From Bugulina stolonifera (taxonomy: Eukaryota; Bryozoa; Gymnolaemata; Cheilostomatida; Bugulidae): a stretch of DNA of 64,000 nt. This document shows, in pieces, positions 34,401-43,422 of this stretch (position 1 is its first letter; every line of letters starts with the position of its first letter). The DNA lies in contig OW285192.1 of assembly GCA_935421135.1 (NCBI GenBank), positions 4,073,501 through 4,137,500 of the forward strand. The letters run 5' to 3'. Under the pieces are notes generated by a model, which did no database searches, was not told the origin of the DNA, and worked only from the letters and a program-made list of their open reading frames with translations. A program made the translations under genes and the position numbers.

Positions 34401-35614
34401 AGCACCCATACGGGGTAAAGTATTTGTCATGTAGCATAATTAAAAGCATCAAGCAATGTGATTTAGAGAGCTTGGGTGTAGTTTGGTACCTCTAGGTAGG
34501 CTGCATGCATAGGCTAATATGCATTGTATACTTAGTCACTATGCATGTGTCTCCGTTACCTAGCAACCAACTACATGTGCATATGCATTGTATACCTAGT
34601 CGCTATGTGTGTGTCTCCGTTACCTAGCAACCAACTGTACATAATACTCTAATATATAGTAAAGCAGAAAGAGATGAGGTGCTAAGTGAACACATAACTA
34701 GCATACCATTGAGGACCAGCGAAGTCAGCCTTTCTGTAATGTCTCTCCATCTCTTCCACGTCTGGCTCTCCCAGTACAAACACACAGCAACATTCTGGAT
34801 ACTTATGAGGGCTCTTAGAGATCACCATATGCCTACTTTAGCTGGTAAGCAGTCAATCTTATTTTGAACTTCATGTAGAGTTGAATTGAATTGTCTACTA
34901 TGGTCGTTTTGGATGATATTTTGGTACACAATCCATTAGTGTTTACCACATTGTATACTGTCAATGACAAGTAGACTATATAGTTACAATATATATGTAT
35001 GCATGCATGTTATGGGCATGTGTACATGTATATTTTACTGACCTTTTGTATCTGTGTGCACGAAACATTCACTATTTGATTGGCTGCTTCTAATTATTAG
35101 ACATAAGTAATCTATGTGTTGCTGACTTTCAGCATTCATTATACTCTAGCATATTGCCTATCGTCTGCTACGAGTTTATAATACATTTTACTGTGAATAC
35201 AAAAGCCTGCGATTCACTGCTTACCGGTAAGAGTGCAAAAGTGTGGTCCGTGCTTACGAAAGATCAATTGTGTATGCACATGTACATGTACTACTGTATA
35301 ATGTGCTACATATACATGTACGATGTATTATGTACATGTACCTGTATTATAAGATACTACATAGCAGATGTACTACGTGCATGTACTATAATGTACTATA
35401 CTACATAATTATATACGATGTTCTATGCACAATGTTCTATAATATATTATTGTATATCATATTGTAATAAAATTGTATGGTTTTGTGGTATGGTTCTATA
35501 GTTTACATTGAGATAGCAATGCATAGACACTGAACTCCAATGATGTCTTCTCTATTCTGTATTCCAGATAAGATGATCCAGAGGTTCTGGCGTGAGGACT
35601 TTAGAAATGAGTGA
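31494..35614 (+). CDS. Ankyrin-repeat protein with C-terminal Death-like fold, 5' end unresolved
   Basis: Exons: 31494-31580, 31711-31896, 32102-32314, 32772-32975, 33366-33464, 33844-33960, 34117-34208, 34660-34844, 35568-35614. They total 1230 nt, or 409 residues plus stop, with all phases agreeing. Six ankyrin repeats are recognisable, for example GDTALIKACERGHTDIVEIL, GRTALHCAAESDD, DGMTPLHLAAMRGL and LTPLHIAMKEGHIDTVKLLL. After a linker, the last exons encode LSVMSLHLFHVWLSQYKHT and FWILMRALRDHHMPTLADK, the helix 4-6 pattern of a Death domain (conserved Trp, then LxxALR). Such ANK-Death proteins act as cytoplasmic signalling adaptors; ANKDD1-like is possible. The first listed exon starts mid-protein. 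A candidate upstream exon (30775-30844, reading HLPTNVPEQWRHDTVINSVQ) joins in phase, but no start codon was established. Confidence 0.82.
31989..32073 (+). repeat. TTTG tetranucleotide microsatellite
   Basis: About 20 copies of TTTG with one TTGA interruption, 30 bp upstream of an ankyrin-exon acceptor at 32101. Confidence 0.95.
32325..32560 (+). repeat. Degenerate 18-19 bp minisatellite in ANK-Death intron
   Basis: Copies of TCTACATGTCACTACATTG, with TCTC and TATC variants, directly follow the exon donor at 32314. Their periodicity opens several spurious frames. Confidence 0.85.
33126..33205 (+). repeat. Short tandem repeat, unit about 20 bp
   Basis: Four copies of ATCTCAAGTCACATGAGT, the last degenerate. 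Each unit is itself partly palindromic (CTCAAGTCACATGAG). Confidence 0.8.
34226..34635 (+). repeat. Dispersed repeats carrying X-box-like motif GTTACCTAGCAAC
   Basis: About nine copies, near 34228, 34254, 34287, 34311, 34338, 34367, 34396, 34556 and 34619, of the imperfect palindrome GTTACCTAGCAAC(C/T) or variants, separated by 25-30 bp in the first group. They lie in the intron between the two Death-fold exons. The motif resembles RFX X-box sites (GTNRCC-N-RGYAAC). Whether it is functional or simply a minisatellite core is unknown. Confidence 0.6.
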
Positions 35615-36565
35615 TTAGAATACCAGAGAACTACTATTCAACAATGATTATACATTATTATGATTGGCTAGTCATAAAACTTTTTTATTGTGATTGGCTA
35701 GTTAGTACTCTCATTTTGGTAGATCAGTTATAGTGCCTATGATGTAATGACAAAGGATGCACAACTTCTGTTAACCACGTTACACATGTACTGTATTATG
35801 TATTAGTGCTAGTGGTAAATCTTACTAATATAATGTGTTGCTTATAATGTAGCATTCCTCATTGCTTCTATAATACATATTGTATATTTTGTGTAGTGCG
35901 TTCTATGCAGTACCGTCCTGTTGACATGGTATTTTGAATTATTATTTCTAATTATTTAAAATATTTATTTTAAATGTTAAAAACTTTCTATCTTTTTACC
36001 AACTACAGTACTTTTAGTCTACCCTCTGTTGAGTTTTCCAAATCTGTTAGTTGCTCAGCTATTGTAGTACCTGTAACCATTGTCTATTGGAGTTATTCTC
36101 TTTTTATCAAGCTAAAGCTAAAAGAAAAATCTGAACACATGCATGTGTCTTTACTCTTCAACACTATGCTATTATATCAAATTTTTATTTTGAAGTGTTT
36201 CCTATCACAGGTAGAAACGGATTATATTTATTATATGGGATATATTAACATGCTAATAAAACAGTTCAATCTTATGATGAACTAATTGTTAGTATTACAA
36301 ATAAAAAAGAAATATGTGATATACAAGAAAAACGTCTTGTACTTTCACATAACTTTACTTGTTTACAACGCAACAGTCTGGTGTGTTTGTATCTATTGTT
36401 CAGTATTTGGTTAGCCATTTTGTGTGCAAGTACTCGAGTAATTCTCTGAACAGATGGGAGTTATTCACTCCTACTCTACTTGGTGCCATTTGTAATCATC
36501 TCTGGCCTATAGCATAAGTCAAGGCATCTGATAGTATTATATACATACATGTAGATACATCATAT
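35615..36565. other. Intergenic region 3' of the ANK-Death gene
   Basis: AT-rich. A short open frame at 35974-36285 has hydrophobic composition but no recognised family or splice context. Confidence 0.45.
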
Positions 36566-36998
36566 ATGTACATGTATGCACTTATCAGCTTGCATCAATT
36601 TGGAAACCTGCCAAGAAAGAAGAAAGTATGTCTTTTGTTTGATTCTCACAGTCATTGTCAGCGCTGTACAACCAGTGAAGACTACAATCCTGTTTCTAAA
36701 CCAGCTCTGGCAAATCTTGTCAGTGATTTTACTGTGACCTCATGTGAGAAAGTTGACAAAAATACATACATAAGGTATAGCCAACCTTGCGTATTTGTTG
36801 TTATCGTATCCATTTATCATTGTGAAATTTATATTACCAGCACCATATGGATCCACCACTGAATGGGTACATGTGCATGACATGCATCCACCACTGTCAC
36901 TGTACAATGCTGCCATAACAGCATATATTGCGTATAGGTCTATCTGTCAGCACATCTATGACTCGCGACTTCCTGTATCGTGGGTAGCTGGAGCCTAG
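36566..36998 (+). CDS. Unrecognised small gene, two exons, or 3' end of a longer one
   Basis: Exon A (36566-36743) ends at the strong donor CAT|GTGAGA in phase 1. Exon B (36841-36998) starts after ATTACCAG in phase 1 and ends at TAG, giving 111 aa with a 97-bp intron. Exon A reads SHCQRCTTSEDYNPVSKPAL and LVSDFTVTS. Exon B reads PYGSTTEWVHVHDMHPPLSL, then YNAAITAYIAYRSICQHIYD. The composition is protein-like, with no low complexity and a plausible amphipathic helix at the end. I do not recognise the family. The start is the first in-frame ATG and may be wrong if earlier exons exist. It lies about 110 bp upstream of the first LU-domain gene, in the same orientation. Confidence 0.45.
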
Positions 36999-37105
36999 TA
37001 CTAGGTGTATCTACTACCAAACATAGCTTTCCTCCCTCAGCTCTAACTTATACGTTCACGGAACTAACTACCCTCCGGCAGCTAACTTTACCTCAAACAT
37101 TGAAG

Positions 37106-39082
37106 ATGAGATGGCAAAAGATGCTATCAGCAGTGAATTACAACATAATACTTGTGATGGTGCTTCTCTGCCTTGGTGAGTGTTACATGTATATAGACTA
37201 TTGTATACCATACATGTACTCTAGGTTAATAAATATTGACTATACATGTATGTACATACATGTATTTATACCTTATATAGTTGCAACATGTCTTCTTAAG
37301 ACAAGTACTTTATTTCTTGAGCAATCAGAGCCTGGTTTTATATCCATGAAAATAACTAATCACTGACTGGGGTTTGAACACAGGGCCTCTACAGCACCTA
37401 ATGGCCTAGCACAGTGAACAGAACATGCTACTACACCAGCTGAACAACCTTGAAAAATTGACCAAATAAGTTCCTTGCCTAAAAGACATCATAAAAATAA
37501 TGGTCAAACCCCCTATCAACATAGGAGATGTTATACATGTACATGTACATGTACATGTATATCACTGCGTGCTAGATGAAGTTAAACCTATAAACAACAA
37601 TTTATTTTTTACAATAAAGATTGCTGCCTGTTGTCTCAGTAGTTAGTACTGTATACAGTACTGACTACTAAGACAACAAGCAGCAATCTTTATTGCAAAA
37701 AATAAATTGTTGTTGTTGTTTATCTTAGCATTCTTACGCAAAATTTCTAAGACATGTAGTCACTTCTGAAATTATGTGCGAGGTCAAGGACTAATAATCG
37801 TTGACTGTGGTGCTAGTCGTTTCTGAAACGTTATCGCTGCCTGGCAAAATCAAACAATAAGGAGTAGTTTTTGTGAGCCTGCGGTTGGTGTTTAGCGTCA
37901 TGATTCAACCATTCAACTACATGTATATTTCAAATATTCTGAGAGATTAAAAAAGTCATGTCACAAAAAGTTGTGTTCCTCGTAGACCTGCTGAGTTGAT
38001 GAGGAGTTGTCTTTTATCCGAACTATGTTAATATAGTATAGTTAGAATTATTTACATTTTAATTGTATGATGATGTGTTTTAGGTGAAGTAGAGGTCAAA
38101 GGTCAGCTGTTGTGCTTTCAGTGTAGAGGTACGCTTAACTCTACATGCTACAAGGCTACTACTAGCACCGGTTTTAAGCAGTTATTGGTTAAGCAAGGTA
38201 AGACGGTGCAGTGCCCAGAGGAGAACAAGTGTGCTGTTTCAATCAAAACCTATGCTAATGGACAAGGAAATGTTTTAAGGTGAGAAGACAACTTCCAACC
38301 ATGCATTTTTTGTCTATTAAAACCTTTCATTCTAGTCTATACCAGCCAGGAGCTGAAGGTGATCAAGGTCAACTGTTTGCTTCTTTGTTCTTAATTTGGG
38401 AGAAGACAACTTTTTGTTATGCTGAGTAGTAGGTTATGACCACCTATGAGCTCTAATGCCGACAATGTAGCCGCTAGTCAAGGAGTAGCTACTTGTAGGA
38501 TCTGTATCAGCTGGCAGGGTGCCATAGGGTCGCGAAGGTACGCAGCTTTGGTAGATAGCTCTGTGTTGTATATGCATGTCTATGAACATGCACATGCAAC
38601 ACTGAACAAAGTATTTCTCTTTAAGAGTGTGGTATTACAAATGCATTTCAATATTTATACATAACGCGTGGGTGTATGATATTACATTATCTGTTAGATA
38701 ACATAGTTCAAGTTCTAAGTGCTTTAAATCAAGAAGGTACACGTAGCTCTTCCTTATACTCTATGAAGTTGATTTGACAAAAATATTGTCATGATCATAT
38801 ACAATGTACATATAACTTCCATGTAATTGGAAGCCTCCATATACATTTTCAACCAATGACCATTCCTGATCATGTTACTTCATCATTTGAAATTTTATAT
38901 ACAGATACTGTGAACCTAAATACAAAGATGGCTGCCACATGGTGGAGAAGTTCCTAGGATACAAGGAAAGGCTGTGTATTTGCTCAGAGAAACTCTGCAA
39001 TTCTGGTGTAACTTATAACCCAAGTTTTATTGTTTGCTTCATTGTATCATTGTTGACCACCAATATGATTTCCATATTATAA
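37106..39082 (+). CDS. Secreted/GPI-type three-finger (Ly6/uPAR, LU domain) protein 1
   Basis: Exons: 37106-37175, 38084-38279, 38905-39082, totalling 444 nt or 147 aa, with phase 1 then phase 2 introns. Exon 1 is a signal peptide (NIILVMVLLCLG). The mature part has ten cysteines starting LLCFQC and ending LCICSEKLCN, the LU-domain pattern in which the last Cys is followed by Asn. The C-terminus is hydrophobic (PSFIVCFIVSLLTTNMISIL) and ends without a charged tail, which suggests GPI anchoring. LU proteins act at the cell surface as adhesion or receptor-modulating molecules; the role of this one is not predictable. A second gene of the same type lies 4.3 kb downstream. Confidence 0.85.
37365..37450 (-). 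mobile_element. tRNA-derived SINE head
   Basis: The minus strand reads AGCTGGTGTAGTAGCATGTT (A-box region), CTGTTCACTGTGC, and then GTGTTCAAACCCC, a B-box. The order and spacing are tRNA-like. Its 5' part matches the fragment at 17.5 kb. It is inside intron 1 of LU gene 1. Confidence 0.7.
37590..37723. repeat. Long imperfect palindrome (hairpin), arms 64 and 70 bp
   Basis: The arms meet at AGTACTGTATACAGTACT with no spacer. They differ by about four substitutions and one 6-bp indel (extra CAACAA). Each outer end is ATAAACAACAA. It is intronic to LU gene 1 and would form a stem of about 64 bp in the pre-mRNA. Confidence 0.95.
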
Positions 39083-39619
39083 ACCTTTTATCCACTGCTA
39101 GGATTTATCCTCTCCTGAATGTGAGGGCACAGGTGAGACAACTCTTAATGTTTTAAATGCTGATTTCTAATTTTCCTCATGAATAAATACTGCAATCGAA
39201 CTAATAACATTGTTGTGATTTAAAAGGATATGCAAATGAAACCGATAATGTAGTTGGCCGTAGACACATACATGAGAGCTGACAACTCCTGCTCAACAAC
39301 AAATACAATTATGAATAATAGAATTATAATTATGCAGCTTATGACCCACTGTTGCAAAATTTTACATGATTTATCTACAAGTCTGTTAAAATTGGGGGGG
39401 GGGGCACCCATCCTATCACATGAAGCTATTGTATTTTTATGAATTGTGAAATTAACCATTTATTGACAATGATTTAGATCGAAAATTCCGTATAATATTG
39501 TCAATAATATAAGACAATATTACATGTATATATTATATTTTCATAACTGCATATATTGATATATACTTATATGTATACAGTCTATGTATATACTGCATCA
39601 TGTACATGACAATTTCTTA
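39083..39619. other. Intergenic region 3' of LU gene 1
   Basis: Contains the 3' flank, a poly-G run near 39393 and AT-rich sequence. No gene was recognised. Confidence 0.45.
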
Positions 39620-39627
39620 GCTGTTCA

Positions 39628-40900
39628 TCATAATATTACTTTGGAGAAAATGCAAAGAAAAGAAGTAAGGGAAGGCAACTTCTTATTACAATCGATAACA
39701 TAAGACGCCATCTTCCACTTGTAAGACCAGTTGTGCACTGCATCTATGTTAGGCTGAAAGTTAGCAGCGTCAGTAGCCGAGTTTACTTTCTGACAGAGCA
39801 AAGTTTCGTCAGAGTAAATACTAACACAGCAATCAACAGTACTCTGTAGATCATTTATATAGATCACATTGTCGGTCCAAGCACATGAGCCTTGCAGGAC
39901 TCCAAATGTCACTGGCAGTTTTGCAGAGCACTGCCCTTGTTTGCTATCTGAGAGTGTACTTCTGGTATTTGACGTATTTTTTGGAGTAGGAGCGAGTGTG
40001 GGACCTTCACCTTGTTGAAGGCCTTCTTAAAGGATCCCTGTCACTAATTACCTTGTTCAGATATAATGTATCACATGTGTTTTCTGTGATTCGTCATGTG
40101 CTTTGGCATGGTCATGATAAGTAGGGCATAGCTGAGTATCGCATGGAATTCCCCTTGCAAAAGCCGTGCTGTCTGTTGTGCAGGACAGCTGTCCTGCACA
40201 ACAGACAGCACGGCTTTTGCAAGAGTATGCCACCAAAAGAAGGGAGACTATGAGATTGAAAGGGTCTGTAAACCTCTGGAAATAGTAACTCCAAGCCCGT
40301 CTTCAGACATGGAAACAGCGGACAAAGAATCGCCCATCTCACTCACAAGTATCCTCTGCTCGAGCATATCGTACTGCATTACCTCAACAAAACACTTGAC
40401 ATGTCAAGTGTTTTTGCTGAATCTTCTTTCAGATTTGTAGTTTTCTAGGAAGAACTTGTTACCAGTCTGGTGGTACTTGCACAGAGTTTTCCATTGGGTG
40501 GTCTTCCTAAAAGTCTTATCAAACCAGGCTGGCCATCATTTATTAATAGGATCTAGAACTTTCTGAGGAATGTGACTCTCACACGCCACTAGGAGCTCCG
40601 TCTTAGAGAGTGTTCACACGCCGTTTGGGTCGCTCATGTTATGTAGCTGGTCACAGGATCGCAGACTCTCTGACTTCTTCGATTTTTGCTTTCTTATTCA
40701 GTTTCACAACTTTCAATTTTGGTTTTTCTGAGGTTTACTTTATGTAATTCATTTTCAGTATGATAATGTGGTGATCACTCAGCCCAGGGGAGACAACGTC
40801 AACTTTGTCAATTAGTGTAGTAAGTGTCATTAGTACATAACAGGTCAAGCACATTCAGTGTATATGTTAGTAAACACCATTGCTTTGCCCATTGAGGAGT
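39628..40900 (-). pseudogene. Decayed non-LTR retrotransposon (endonuclease end to RT core)
   Basis: On the minus strand, pieces appear in the correct order from 40900 downward: end of the apurinic endonuclease (NVLDLLCTNDTYYTN, then VSPGLSDHHIIILK); the N-terminal RT linker (PAWFDKTFRKTTQWKTLCKY); RT block QHGFCKG; and RT core at 39912-39640 (GVLQGSC, IYINDLQSTVDCC, then IYSDETLL in place of the catalytic ADDTLL). Several stops and frameshifts break the frame, and the catalytic Asp pair is lost (SDE), so this copy is dead. The class is Jockey/CR1-like by motif order. It includes an internal perfect palindrome. Confidence 0.85.
40154..40223. repeat. Perfect 70-bp palindrome inside the RT remnant
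   Basis: Two 35-bp arms meet at GACAGCTGTC with no spacer and no mismatch. The left arm read on the minus strand encodes the normal RT motif VLHNRQHGFCK, so it is the original. The right arm is an inverted copy of it. Confidence 0.95.
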
Positions 40901-43422
40901 ATATTTATTAGATTACTTAGCTTTTATGCTAGAAGCCATAAATTTAGCGAAAATCTGGAGGAAATATGGAGATTTTAGCAAAGTGAGAGCAGAGTTTCAA
41001 AGTCTGGAGTATCTTGCCTAAACCAGGAGACTTGGCAAGTATGCTGGTGCAGGTATAATAATAGTGATAGCACTTAGTAATATTTACTTTCATAATGAAT
41101 AACACCATATTTATGGCGGAGTGTTACATCATTTAGGCTTAGATTCTCAGGATTCCATTCTCTGTTTATATAACTTGCATCCTGTGCTAATACAGAGAAT
41201 GTATAGCCTGGGTGCCAAGCTACTGTAGGTGATGCCAGCATGCTGACTCATTCTCCAGGCTAACTTATGACTCACTCCAACAGGATGAGATTCACCTCTC
41301 TCTACTTTTGTCACCATGATATCAGTTCTTGTCCCATATGTCAGGGAACACAGAGTAAAAGTAGGGCCTATGCAAATATTGCCCAGTATCCTGCCAGCTC
41401 AGGTGCAAACAAATGAATCGTTAATTATATGGATATGTAGAGAATATTATGTCTCACGAATAAGTATAGATGCGGTGATAGGCTGTATACTATGTGTACA
41501 TGCACATAACAAGTATGACAATATAATGTATACACTATATACATTTATATCAACTATCACCATGTATTCCTAGAATAAAATCATTCATTTTAAAATTGTC
41601 ATAAGGTGACAGATGTGAGTGATGTTTAATAATAAATACTACGAATATTGTATGCAAATATGTACTTACATATACGTACACACCTAGCTCTGTAGGAAAT
41701 TGCATCAATGTTACTTGGCATACAGCATGCATATACATGTAAATAAAAAAAATTGATATTTACATTGTATGTGGTTTGATGACTAGAGTGTAAACAATCT
41801 TTTTATATGCACAATATTATGTGCATGGTACAGAGGAAGATGGCGTTCGCTGCTGATCGAGCTTGGTAGCTTGCACGACGGTCAACCGAACAGGATATGA
41901 CCGGTTAGGTGAGAAAGGTGAGAAATATTATTTTCATTTTTTGTGCATAACTTGAAAGTAACAAAAATATCAGTTGAAGAAACACCCACTCATGGAAATG
42001 TCTTGTACCTGTATAATTGTGAATTGTTTATTCGTGAGTTGTAATATACAATATAGCCCAATCATAGAGTTTCCTCTGAGCCCAATATTTTTGTGCAATG
42101 TAAATAAAGACGGGTAAATAGCATACATGAATATGCGGCTAGGGTACATAGGAGGTAAGTGCTGGCACAGGAAGTCATAGAAGTCCATAGCCCATACCAC
42201 TAGGCCACGGCTGCTCCCTAGACTTATATCTATGAGGCCAATACTTCTGTGAAATGTTAATAGAGATGGGTGTAGTGTATATGCGGCTAGGGTACATGAG
42301 ACGGAAGTGCCAGCACAGGAAGTCAGCAGTAGTGAGCAGATCTGTAGAAACATGAGACAGGTAGGTAAGTGGAGAGATGCATCATGAAGGAGGGGTACCT
42401 GTCTTGTCTTGTCTGAGAGAAAGTGGATAAGGGAGGAAAGCATAGGATGATTTAGACTGACATTCCAAGGCAGGTGCTCATACAATACTCACTCATGAAT
42501 ATGCCATTACTAATGACACTTCTACCACAGATTATGATGGCCAACCTATTTATTACCTAGGTTCACTTTCATTTATAATTATAATAATAGCAATAATTCA
42601 TATAGCCTAAGATTCTTGATGAATTGCAAAGCGGTTGCCTGTAAGAATGCCCCTTGTTTTTATTTCAAAATAGAGTAAAAAGATATGACTGTATTATACC
42701 CTATTATGTAACGGAAGTTTTTTGCAATATTTGCCATTTTAAAACAAAGGTAATAGACTTATAGTGATAGGTGTGATGTAATGATAGTTATATGAAAAGA
42801 TTTATTAGGTTTAGTACTGTATATAATTTATAGCTGGGGTATGGGATGAAATGCATAGGAGTACTTTAAATCCCCTTCATGCTTTATAAGCAGTACCACA
42901 AGTTCATAACAAGAATAAAATTATTCTATATTGGTTTTTGACAAGAAAAACAACAAACAACATAGCAATCCATTTTCAATCAAATGTTATTTTTCAACTT
43001 CAAGTGTGCAAATGTTGCTGAGGTAACTATGGTAACATAGACATCCCCTTTCTGTATCCACTCCTGATAAATTAGGTATAAGAAAGAATATTGATAATGA
43101 TACAAATAGTAGGCAGTGGTATCACATCAGCATATCTTACATATCCGCACATTATCTCTCTATCTGGCTAAGATCTTGCCTTCTCACTCTGGGAACAACG
43201 ACCTGTGTATCTGTTCTGTCAGTCAACAACCACACTTACATTTTACAGAGCAGCTAGAGGAGGAGGTGTACATATGGTTGAATAAATGCTGTGGTGGTGG
43301 TGGTAGTTTATAACTCGTATAGATAGAGATATCACAGATATTTGGAGAGACATCACAGATACTGGAGAGACCTCACAGACATTGGAGAGACGTCACAGAC
43401 ATTGGGGAGACCGACATAATAT
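40901..43422. other. Intergenic region with SINE-like repeats
   Basis: Within 42060-42485 two similar segments repeat in tandem (both contain ATGCGGCTAGGGTACAT and CAGCACAGGAAGTCA). On the minus strand near 42225 lies GCAGCCGTGGCCTAGTGGTA, a tRNA-like A-box region, so these look like tRNA-derived SINE copies. At 43318-43415 there are four 20-bp units of GGAGAGACATCACAGACATT just before LU gene 2. No other gene was recognised. Confidence 0.5.
42060..42485 (-). mobile_element. tRNA-derived SINE-like duplicate
   Basis: Two related copies of about 150-180 bp lie in tandem, one with a tRNA-like head GTGGCCTAGTGGTATGGGC on the minus strand. A B-box was not confirmed. The minus-strand open frame over this region is probably fortuitous. 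Confidence 0.45.

Noticed and set aside
41970..42485. 171-aa minus-strand frame
   Set aside because: Covers a tandemly duplicated SINE-like sequence with tRNA-like head; the repeated peptide pieces follow from the duplicated DNA.
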